5,525 nt of DNA, taken from the NCBI GenBank assembly GCA_947478985.1, contig CANJYC010000145.1, forward strand, positions 1 to 5,525, read 5' to 3'. A model generated the notes under the pieces. The model was not told the DNA's origin and searched no databases. It saw only the letters and a list, made by a program, of their open reading frames with translations. Made by a program: the position numbers and the translations under genes. Source of the stretch: Acidobacteriota bacterium. Lineage in GTDB: Bacteria; Acidobacteriota; Vicinamibacteria; Vicinamibacterales; UBA2999. Positions 1-5,525 of this stretch are shown here, in pieces. Each line of letters begins with the position of its first letter. Positions within the stretch are counted from its first letter, which is position 1.

Positions 1-351
1 GCCGTTCACCGTCGCGGTGAACCCGGAGTTCAGTTCCAGGCCTTCGCGCTTCACGACGCTGAAGCCGGGCAGCGTGAACGTCACGGTATAGGTGCCGGGA
101 CGAAGCTCAAGAATCTTGTAGGCGCCCTGGTCATCCGTGACGGCCGTACGGACGCCCTCGATAAGGGCAGGACTTGCTACTTCGACAGTCACACCGGGCA
201 GCACCGCGCCCGAGGTATCGCGGGCCACGCCGGCAATGGCGCCCCCGACGGATTGGGCCATGGCGCCGAGCGGCGCCAATAGAAGGCTCATCACACACAC
301 GAACATCACGGTCAGTCCCGCGATCTGGCTCTGTCTCTTCATAGCTCCCAT
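1..351 (-). CDS. TonB-dependent receptor with carboxypeptidase-regulatory-like N-terminal domain (N-terminal fragment)
   Basis: Outer-membrane receptor for energised (TonB/ExbBD-driven) uptake; only the first 117 codons are present and the frame is still open at the left edge. Seen: a signal peptide with basic start MKRQ, a hydrophobic stretch (GLTVMFVCVMSLLLAPLG) and a probable cleavage site AMA|QS. It is followed by a beta-sandwich-like segment with the landmarks GAIAGVARDTSGAVLPGVTV, VTDDQGAYKI, LRPGTYTVTF and PGF, which is the CarboxypepD_reg/CNA-B-like pattern found at the front of many acidobacterial receptors. The plug and barrel would lie beyond the window, so the receptor call rests on family knowledge. 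Start choice: ATG at 351 has a purine-rich site AAGGGAAGG (354-362) just upstream. The in-frame ATG at 342, giving MKRQSQ, makes a more classical signal peptide and is the alternative. The gene follows the response regulator on the same strand after a 235-base gap, so it probably has its own promoter and may be a target of that regulator (inference). Another secreted protein carrying this domain is possible but less likely. Confidence 0.8.
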   Translation of the reverse strand, partial: MGAMKRQSQIAGLTVMFVCVMSLLLAPLGAMAQSVGGAIAGVARDTSGAVLPGVTVEVASPALIEGVRTAVTDDQGAYKILELRPGTYTVTFTLPGFSVVKREGLELNSGFTATVNG

Positions 352-415
352 GTCCTTCCCTTACGGTCAAAAAGCGCGTGCTTCGAGAAACGACGACGCA
401 CACCTTGCACGTGAA

Positions 416-433
416 TGTGACAAGCGTGTGACA
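416..433 (-). promoter_or_regulatory. Candidate operator: direct heptamer repeat one helical turn apart
   Basis: Two identical copies of TGTGACA (plus strand; TGTCACA on the transcribed strand) occupy 416-422 and 427-433, separated by 4 bases, giving an 11-base period. They lie about 65-82 bases upstream of the second receptor's start, in non-coding DNA just downstream of a response regulator gene. This spacing places both copies on the same face of the helix, as expected for a dimeric regulator bound to direct half-sites. Whether the adjacent NarL-type regulator binds here is inference. The second copy in the transcription direction also contains TTGTCA, a 5/6 match to a -35 box, but no -10 box follows at the right distance. 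Confidence 0.35.
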
Positions 434-459
434 TCGGCGCTATCGCGGAGCGCTCGGGG

Positions 460-488
460 ATACTACGTGCTGGAAGGATCGCTGAGAA
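460..488 (-). promoter_or_regulatory. Weak sigma70-like promoter candidate for the second receptor gene
   Basis: On the minus strand TTCTCA (483-488) and TAGTAT (460-465) are separated by 17 bases, the standard spacing. Each box matches its consensus at only 4 of 6 positions, so this could be chance. If real, transcription would begin near 453 and leave a leader of about 100 bases that contains the TGTGACA heptamers. No better promoter was found in the gap between the regulator and the receptor. Confidence 0.15.
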
Positions 489-505
489 TAGACCGAAGGA
501 CTGGC

Positions 506-531
506 AGCCGTAACACCTTAGTGCTACAGCC
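506..531 (-). other. Hairpin between response regulator and receptor gene (possible terminator or leader element)
   Basis: In minus-strand RNA, GCTGTAGCAC (530-521) pairs with GTGTTACGGC (516-507) around a UAAG tetraloop (520-517). That is ten consecutive pairs including two G-U wobbles, with an eleventh G-U pair possible at 531/506. Both wobbles pair only in the minus-strand RNA; the plus-strand copy would have A-C mismatches. This fits a structure made in the direction of the surrounding genes. No T-run follows, so it is not a textbook intrinsic terminator. It could end or protect the kinase-regulator transcript, or be chance. The sequence CTGGCAG occurs at 501-507 and again at 531-537, flanking the stem. 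Confidence 0.35.
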
Positions 532-586
532 TGGCAGGATTTGACTAGCTATGGCACTGGGAAGCCACCACTTAAGCCCCAAGACG

Positions 587-1240
587 CTACGGTGTTGCCG
601 CCATTCCCTGACGGATGGCAAACAGTGCCAGTTCCAGGCGGGTGGAGGTGCCGGTCTTGTCGAAGATGCTGGTGAGATGGTGCTTCACGGTCGGCAGGCT
701 GATGCGTAGCCGATCGGCAATTTCACGATTGTTCTCACCCCCGGCGATGGCCCCGACTATCTCCAGCTCCCGAGGCGTCAGCCCGTAGGGCCGGTCCGGC
801 TGCGAACCGGCCTGCCGTACCGCTCGCGCCAGGTCGTCGGCAACCTCCGGCGCAATCAGGAGCTTGCCTTCCATCACACGGCGAATGCCGTCGATCAGGT
901 GACTGGTGGCAGATTCCTTGAGCACGATGCCGCGGGCTCCGAGCTGCACGGCGCGCAGCAACTCCCGGGATTCAATCGCCGCAGTCAGGAGAATCACACG
1001 CACCGCCCGAATGTCGGGATCGCTCAAGGCATCGATGCCGCCCATGCGCGGCATGGTGACATCGAGCAGGAGCACGTCCGGACGTACCTCCTTCACCAGC
1101 TGCACGGCCTCGACGCCGTTGGCGGCTTCCCCAACCACCGTAAATCCCGGTTCACTCTCGAGCAGCCGCTTCAGCCCGTCCCTGAAGATCGCGTGATCGT
1201 CAGCGATGGCGATGCGGACTTCAGAATTCCCGTCAGACAT
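587..1240 (-). CDS. NarL/FixJ-family response regulator
   Basis: Cytoplasmic DNA-binding regulator of a two-component system, 217 residues, a normal length for the family. The receiver domain (about residues 8-122) shows the acidic pair Asp14-Asp15, the phospho-acceptor Asp60 in LLLDVTMP, Thr86 in ILLTA and Lys108 in VLKES, so all key phosphorylation residues are present. The C-terminal LuxR/GerE helix-turn-helix (about 154-213) reads LTPRELEIVGAIAGGENNRE, then IADRLRISLPTVKHHLTSIF and DKTGTSTRLELALFAI; the recognition helix is near PTVKHHLTSIF. The ATG overlaps the end of the upstream kinase gene (8 bases shared) and has a good ribosome site, indicating translational coupling and an operon. 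The segment between Asp60 and Thr86 is 26 residues, against about 28 in NarL and FixJ, suggesting a slightly shortened alpha3/beta4 region; the fold looks intact. Target genes are not shown by the sequence; the downstream receptor is the nearest candidate. Confidence 0.96.
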   Translation of the reverse strand: MSDGNSEVRIAIADDHAIFRDGLKRLLESEPGFTVVGEAANGVEAVQLVKEVRPDVLLLDVTMPRMGGIDALSDPDIRAVRVILLTAAIESRELLRAVQLGARGIVLKESATSHLIDGIRRVMEGKLLIAPEVADDLARAVRQAGSQPDRPYGLTPRELEIVGAIAGGENNREIADRLRISLPTVKHHLTSIFDKTGTSTRLELALFAIRQGMAATP

Positions 1241-3002
1241 GCATTTCCTCTGTCAACACTATCTCCAGACGCGTGCCACTGCCCGGCTGTGACTCGATGG
1301 TGAGCCTGGCGCCCGCGAGGCGCGCGCGCTCCTTGATGACCGCGGGACCAATCCGCAGAGCATCGAGTTCCTCAGCTGACAAACGTCCTTCGAATGCAAA
1401 CCCGAGACCGTCGTCTTCAACCAGCAGACTGATGATACCGTTTGCGCCCGTCAGGCGGACCAGCACATTTCGCGCACGGCTGTGCTTCCTGATATTAACA
1501 AGCGCTTCCTGCGTGATCCGCACAATCTCAATGGCCTTGGCCGGGGGCAGACTGATGCGATCCCCGGTTGCAATGAAACGGGCGGCGATCCCAGTATCAC
1601 TCCGAAAGCGCTCAACAAGCTTTGCCAGCACGTCTGCGAGCTGCTCACTGGAGTCGAGCTCGACCGGCCTGAGCGCCTGCATCAGCTCGCGGAGCTCGAG
1701 CACTTCCCCGCGGAGCAGGTCCTGGATTCCACCGAGATCAGCCCGGATCTGGTCCGCGGTCTGATGCGACTCGCGACGCATGGCTGCAATCCTCATCTCA
1801 ATGCCGACGAGGGACTGGATCGTGCCGTCGTGGAGCTCTCGTGCCACGTGGGCACGTTCGGCCGCGCCCGCGCGTTCCCGTAGTCGCCTCAGCAGGAACA
1901 GATTGGTGAAGCCGGGCGTGACGTGCTCGGCCAGCGCTTCCAGAAAATGCAGGCTGCGTTCGAGGCTGCCACGGCGCGAGATATCGAAGAGATAGGCTCG
2001 CGCCTGCCATTCACCGATGAGTCCCATGTTGACGACCGTCACGGTCCTGAACCGACGCGCGCTCGCGAACGCGGCGGGAAGAGGCACCTGATCTCGTCTG
2101 AGCGGCCACAGGTCAGGCTCGGTGACCTGCGCTTCGGTTGCGCCCGCAGGGCTGCCGTCACACACCGCGTGCCAGGTACGGCCTGGGTCGGGAAACAACC
2201 ATGTCTCCTGCTCGGTCTCGGTCGTGAGACGACGGCGATGCGAGGACTCGCCCTCCGCCGCGTGCGTGACCTCCCACAGATGCGTGAGACCCACTTCGTT
2301 ATCCCGAACCACCACGGCGACCGCTTCTGCGCGAAAGTTCGCCAGCAGTCCCCTGGCGACGGCCGTGACCGAGCCGCCGAGACCAAGATGGACGTGCGGC
2401 TGCCGCGTGGCATCGGCGATGGCAGCGAGCTCCGCACGCGAGAGCTTGTCCTGTTCGGCGAGATGGCCAAGCAGCACACCGGCAAGCAGCAGGTATGCGA
2501 CGCCGACAATTTCACGGTCGAGCTCCGGGTTGCCGGGCGTGAACCATCCCGAGCTCGAGGACGACTCGACCGCGACTTCAGTCACGAGCACGGAGACGAT
2601 CGCGACCGCGGTCCAGACCGTTTCCCGCAGTCCCCAGCGATACGCGGCGGAGATCACGGCGAAGAAGAAGAACAGGAAATACGGGCTGATCGGACCCTGG
2701 CTGACAAGGGTCAGTGCCGCAGCCCACAGAATATCGACGCCGTGCAGCCACCACGCGTGTGCAGGCGCGACACGATTCGTGCTGCGGAGATAGATAAGAA
2801 TCGCCAGGCTATACACGACATAGCCGAGCAGCACCGCATAGGTAAGGTCTCGGACATGCCCGATATCGGAAGGGTCGAAATAGGCAGCCAGAAGGCCAGT
2901 GCCGGCGAGAAAAATGCGCCCGACCGCCAGCACGCGTTCGATGCGAGCGGCAGCACGACCGGCGAAATGGTCGTGACGGAGGAGCACTTGAGTCCCTAGC
3001 AT
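1233..3002 (-). CDS. Membrane sensor histidine kinase, HisKA_3/NarL type
   Basis: Inner-membrane sensor, 589 residues, that should autophosphorylate on His and pass phosphate to the response regulator encoded directly downstream. Six hydrophobic helices are visible at about 25-41, 54-72, 88-101, 105-121, 127-145 and 163-181. Arginines cluster at the N-terminus and in the loops 73-87 and 122-126, which puts both termini inside. The longest outside loop (146-162) is serine-rich. A region at about 200-370 resembles a GAF-type input domain, a weak call. The dimerisation and phospho-acceptor segment follows: AERAHVARELHDGTIQSLVG with His391. The ATPase domain has the N box QEALVNIRKHSRA (Asn503), the G1 box VEDDGLGF (530-535) and the terminal GSGTRLEIVL. 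The lid motif GPAVIKERA lacks the usual second glycine. Start: the ATG at 3002 has no clear ribosome site; an in-frame GTG at 2987 sits 5 bases after AGGGA and may be the true start, removing five residues. No confident promoter is visible in 3003-3079, which must hold it if the upstream terminator is efficient. The signal is unknown. Confidence 0.94.
   Translation of the reverse strand: MLGTQVLLRHDHFAGRAAARIERVLAVGRIFLAGTGLLAAYFDPSDIGHVRDLTYAVLLGYVVYSLAILIYLRSTNRVAPAHAWWLHGVDILWAAALTLVSQGPISPYFLFFFFAVISAAYRWGLRETVWTAVAIVSVLVTEVAVESSSSSGWFTPGNPELDREIVGVAYLLLAGVLLGHLAEQDKLSRAELAAIADATRQPHVHLGLGGSVTAVARGLLANFRAEAVAVVVRDNEVGLTHLWEVTHAAEGESSHRRRLTTETEQETWLFPDPGRTWHAVCDGSPAGATEAQVTEPDLWPLRRDQVPLPAAFASARRFRTVTVVNMGLIGEWQARAYLFDISRRGSLERSLHFLEALAEHVTPGFTNLFLLRRLRERAGAAERAHVARELHDGTIQSLVGIEMRIAAMRRESHQTADQIRADLGGIQDLLRGEVLELRELMQALRPVELDSSEQLADVLAKLVERFRSDTGIAARFIATGDRISLPPAKAIEIVRITQEALVNIRKHSRARNVLVRLTGANGIISLLVEDDGLGFAFEGRLSAEELDALRIGPAVIKERARLAGARLTIESQPGSGTRLEIVLTEEMHV
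1245..1251 (-). promoter_or_regulatory. Ribosome binding site of the response regulator, inside the kinase gene
   Basis: AGAGGAA lies 4 bases before the regulator's ATG (1240-1238), within the last codons of the kinase (..EEMHV*). It fixes the regulator start and explains coupled translation: ribosomes ending at the TGA at 1235-1233 are already over the next start codon. Confidence 0.7.
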
Positions 3003-3079
3003 TCAGATCGAGTGTATGACGCCTGACGGAGGGATTCAGCCGGACAACGGAAACAACCAGGGATAGAGGCGCGGAAGCG

Positions 3080-3113
3080 AAAAGGGCGGGCCTGGAACAT
3101 TCCAGGCCCGCCC
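3080..3113 (-). terminator. Strong intrinsic terminator of the first receptor gene
   Basis: A perfect 14-base inverted repeat, GGGCGGGCCTGGAA (3084-3097) and its complement (3100-3113), has only CA at its centre. The real loop probably opens the two A-T pairs on each side. In the minus direction the stem is followed at once by TTTT (3083-3080), the layout of a Rho-independent terminator, 64 bases past the receptor stop codon. No T-run follows in the plus direction. It separates the receptor transcript from the kinase-regulator operon. Confidence 0.88.
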
Positions 3114-3176
3114 CTTCCGTGTCAGGCGCGTGATCGAAAGCGTTACGTCACGCGTTGTCGGCGCGGGTTGCGCCTT

Positions 3177-5525
3177 CTAGTAGTCGATCTGCACGCCGAA
3201 CTTGAACAGGCGCGCCCCGAGCACCGAGCTCGGCGCCTGCCAGCTGGCGCCGTACGACGCGTTCTGGGACAGGACGTTGTTGGCGTTGAACAGGTTGTAG
3301 ATGTCGAACTGGCCGCGAACCTTCATACGGCCGACCGTGAGGCGCTTGCCGAAACGGACGTCGATCTGCTGCAGACGATCGCCGATTTCCGAATACGGCT
3401 TGATGAGCGCCACCGTGCGGTTGCCCGCGGCGCCATCCGACAGGTTCCGACCGAGCTGCGGCGCAATCGCCGAGTTCGGTACGACCAGGGTTGCCGTGAG
3501 CGGCAGCCCCGGGTTGTTCTGATACGTGGCGCTGGCTTCCAGGCCGAAGAAGGGCAGCGGGTAATTCGCGGCGGCCTTCACCTGCGTCTGGTTGCTGTTG
3601 GTCACGCGGCAGAAGTCGTCACCCACCGTGGCGCCAAGGCCCGCGGTGCCATCAACAGTGAAGGTCACCTGCGGGTTCTTGCGCACGACATCACACTTGT
3701 CGGTAATCGTGCGGCCGAAGCTGACGCCACCCTGGATGATGCCGCCCTGGCCGTAGCGGGTATTCATCCCGATGTCGAGGCCGTCGAACTCCTCGGTCTG
3801 CTTGCCGAAGTTGGCCGACTGCGTGATCAGGATGTCCTCCTGCCCGAACTTCGCCGGCTTCACGTCCTTGAAGCCGCAGAGCTGCTTGCCGCTGTTGGCG
3901 CCAAGGCGCGCATCCGTCGGGGCCGTGACACAGAAGCTGTCGAAGTCCGACGGCGCGAACGCGCGATTGGTCGTTGCCTGCAGGTTGCCGTAGCTGGTCC
4001 GGAAGTAACCGACGTTGAGCGCTGTGCCCGGCCGCAGTTCCTGCTGCAGCGAAACCGACCCCTGCCAGTTGTAGTTCCGGTTGTCGAGCAGCACGTCGTC
4101 CGCATAGCTCGTCGTGTTGACCGGTTTGCCGAGGTTCAGGTTCGAGATCGTCCCGCACTCCCCGTTCGACGTCGGGATGCGCAGGTCGCAATCCGGGTAG
4201 AAGTCCCCGTTGGCGTCGCTCCAAGTGCGGGTCGCCGTCGCCGGGATGCGGCGCGTCGCGCCATTGGCTCTCGGCAGCCCCGTCAGGAACTCATAGGCCA
4301 CGTAACGGCCCATCGACGCCTTGATGGCCGTCTTGCCGTTGCCGAACACGTCGAACGCTCCACCGAAGCGCGGATCGATGTCGTTCCAGTTAGGCACATT
4401 CTTCACTTTCTCGGCCTTGAGCTCCGGCGTGAACATCGTCGCCTTCAGCACGCTCGCGGGCACCTCAGCATTGAAGTAGTTGTAGCGCAGTCCGCCGTTG
4501 AGCGTCAGGCGGCCCACTGACCACTGGTCCTGCACGAAGAGCCCGATGTTCGCCTTCAGCTTGATCGGTCCTTCCAGTTCCGTGTATTCCGTGATGCGGT
4601 TCGGGATGCCGTTGTTGAACCGGTATGCCACCGGCGCCTCGCCATACGGCGTGCGCAGGTGATTCGACTGCGTCCGGTCGAACTGCCAGCCCTGCATGTT
4701 CGTTGCGCCGACCTTCACCGTGTGCGACCCGGTGATGTACGACGCCACGAAGCGCTGATTCACCTGGTGCGACTTCTTCCACTTGGCCGCATAGTTGGTC
4801 GTCGCGCTCGTCGCGGCGCCCCACTGGTAGCCCGTCGACTGCTCCACGATGGGCAGGTCATAGAGCGTGACGCCGGGCGCGCGGCCCGTTTCCGAGAAAT
4901 AGAGCGTCACCGTGTTGCCCGCCTCGAAGAGCAGCCGATTGCTCGCCGGATAAGTCCAGGTGGCCTGGCCGACACCCGTCGGGCCGTAGAGGCGCTGCGC
5001 CACCGCTTCCGGCGCGAGCAGGCCGTCCACACCGCGGAAGCAGTCGCAGTGCTTCTGGTAGTTCTGCGAGAAGTTGAACTTGCTCTTCTCCGTCGCTTTG
5101 TACGTGATGCGCACGTTGGCAATGTCGCGCAGGTAGCCATTCGTGTACGCCTGGCGGTCCTTGTCCGGCACGTAGAGCGCCACACCGCTGTTCGCCTTGC
5201 CGATGTAGACGCCCTGGTTCTTGTTGAAGTAGTTGCCCGCGGCGTAGTTCTGCGAGCCCCAGACGCGCGAGGCCGTAAAGAACCACAGCTTGTCCTTGCG
5301 GATCGGGCCGCCGAACGCGCCGCCGAAGTCATAGACCTTCTTGATCGACGGCGGTTCCTTCACGCCGCGCGCCTTGAGGTCCGCATCGAGGTTCGTGCCC
5401 TGCAGCGCCGGCGTGGCGCCATTGATGTTCGAGTAGAAGCTGAACTTGTTGCCGCCCTCACGCGGGACGACGTTGATCTGCACGCCACCCGTTTCGGCCT
5501 CGGCCGAGATGCCGCCCGTCTGGAA
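3177..5525 (-). CDS. TonB-dependent outer-membrane receptor (C-terminal part, N-terminus beyond window)
   Basis: Gated beta-barrel transporter of the outer membrane; 782 residues are present. The frame is open through the right edge: upstream of the GTG at 5483 the codons read FQTGGISAEAETGG, so that GTG is internal and the signal peptide, regulatory-like domain and most of the plug are missing. Residue numbers here count from the edge. Seen: the plug exit GGVQINVVPREGGNKFSFYS (13-32); the early barrel strand DFGGAFGGPIRKDKLWFFTA; many alternating strands with aromatic girdles such as GLFVQDQWSVGRLTLNGGLR and FDIYNLFNANN; and a C-terminal ...FKFGVQIDY ending in Tyr, as outer-membrane barrels do for BAM recognition. 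Eight cysteines fall in close pairs (160/162, 446/457, 532/550, 611/639), probably in surface loops, and one loop holds the acidic motif DANGDFYPDCD. The style matches the 'oar-like' receptors common in Acidobacteriota. The substrate cannot be read from the sequence. A strong terminator follows, so this gene ends its own transcript. Confidence 0.95.
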   Translation of the reverse strand, partial: FQTGGISAEAETGGVQINVVPREGGNKFSFYSNINGATPALQGTNLDADLKARGVKEPPSIKKVYDFGGAFGGPIRKDKLWFFTASRVWGSQNYAAGNYFNKNQGVYIGKANSGVALYVPDKDRQAYTNGYLRDIANVRITYKATEKSKFNFSQNYQKHCDCFRGVDGLLAPEAVAQRLYGPTGVGQATWTYPASNRLLFEAGNTVTLYFSETGRAPGVTLYDLPIVEQSTGYQWGAATSATTNYAAKWKKSHQVNQRFVASYITGSHTVKVGATNMQGWQFDRTQSNHLRTPYGEAPVAYRFNNGIPNRITEYTELEGPIKLKANIGLFVQDQWSVGRLTLNGGLRYNYFNAEVPASVLKATMFTPELKAEKVKNVPNWNDIDPRFGGAFDVFGNGKTAIKASMGRYVAYEFLTGLPRANGATRRIPATATRTWSDANGDFYPDCDLRIPTSNGECGTISNLNLGKPVNTTSYADDVLLDNRNYNWQGSVSLQQELRPGTALNVGYFRTSYGNLQATTNRAFAPSDFDSFCVTAPTDARLGANSGKQLCGFKDVKPAKFGQEDILITQSANFGKQTEEFDGLDIGMNTRYGQGGIIQGGVSFGRTITDKCDVVRKNPQVTFTVDGTAGLGATVGDDFCRVTNSNQTQVKAAANYPLPFFGLEASATYQNNPGLPLTATLVVPNSAIAPQLGRNLSDGAAGNRTVALIKPYSEIGDRLQQIDVRFGKRLTVGRMKVRGQFDIYNLFNANNVLSQNASYGASWQAPSSVLGARLFKFGVQIDY

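Noticed and set aside
261..278. Inverted repeat TGGCGCC/GGCGCCA with a 4-base centre
   Set aside because: It lies inside the signal-peptide coding region (encoding L-A-P-L-G-A), is only 7 bases per arm and is readily produced by alanine/glycine codons in GC-rich DNA.
131..403. A 90-codon minus-strand frame overlapping the second receptor's start
   Set aside because: It lies in a different frame from the signal-peptide and regulatory-domain coding sequence, which has clear family features; its product is arginine-rich and looks like a shadow.
408..433. CRP-like site and CACGTG palindrome upstream of the second receptor
   Set aside because: A CRP site needs TGTGA paired with an inverted TCACA; the copies here are direct repeats. 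The 6-base CACGTG alone is not informative.
1035..1054. Inverted repeat ATGCCGC/GCGGCAT around the receiver active-site coding region
   Set aside because: It is coding sequence for the conserved MPRMGGI motif; the short palindrome is explained by codon content.
2661..2672. (GAA)4 triplet run in the kinase gene
   Set aside because: It encodes four phenylalanines in the fourth membrane helix on the minus strand, consistent with a transmembrane segment; too short to suggest a phase-variable repeat.
1923..2999. A 358-codon plus-strand open frame opposite the histidine kinase
   Set aside because: It is antisense to the kinase's membrane and GAF-like regions. The product is rich in charged residues without a domain, and no ribosome site or independent context supports it.
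3020..3128. CGCCTGAC (3020-3027) and its complement GTCAGGCG (3121-3128) flanking the terminator
   Set aside because: The arms are only 8 bases and about 100 bases apart, with no extension or mobile-element features; most likely chance.
3168..4520. A 450-codon plus-strand open frame opposite the first receptor
   Set aside because: It is antisense to a receptor with clear family motifs. Its product is an arginine/valine/alanine-rich sequence with no recognisable domain, and such long shadows are expected in GC-rich genes.

Overview
The window looks like chromosomal DNA from a GC-rich Gram-negative bacterium, most likely an Acidobacteriota member such as the Vicinamibacteria. This assignment is inferred from protein style, not from a database search. 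The basis is two large TonB-dependent outer-membrane receptor genes, one with a carboxypeptidase-regulatory-like N-terminus behind a signal peptide, the other with the 'GGVQINVVPREGGN' plug exit and a C-terminal aromatic residue, plus a NarL-type two-component pair with typical acidobacterial wording.

All four genes lie on the minus strand, so transcription runs from high to low coordinates. In that order they are: (1) the C-terminal two-thirds or more of a TonB-dependent receptor (5525 to 3177, running off the right edge); (2) a very strong hairpin terminator with a T-run (3080-3113); (3) a six-helix membrane sensor histidine kinase of the HisKA_3/NarL type (3002-1233); (4) its response regulator (1240-587), overlapping the kinase gene by 8 bases; (5) a 235-base intergenic region with a hairpin and a pair of identical heptamers one helical turn apart; (6) the start of a second TonB-dependent receptor (351 to 1, running off the left edge).

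The likely working model is a regulated uptake locus. The membrane kinase senses an unknown signal, phosphorylates Asp60 of the regulator, and the regulator controls transcription, perhaps of one or both flanking receptors. The kinase-regulator pairing is strongly supported by the gene overlap and matching families. The control of the receptors is inference from position only. Nothing in the sequence identifies the transported substrate.

No RNA genes, CRISPR arrays, insertion sequences, prophage genes or defence genes are visible. The long plus-strand open frames are antisense shadows of the GC-rich genes. I see no convincing novel system here. The points most worth a second look are the putative operator, the hairpin before the second receptor, the paired cysteines with an acidic loop in the first receptor, and a non-canonical ATP-lid motif in the kinase.
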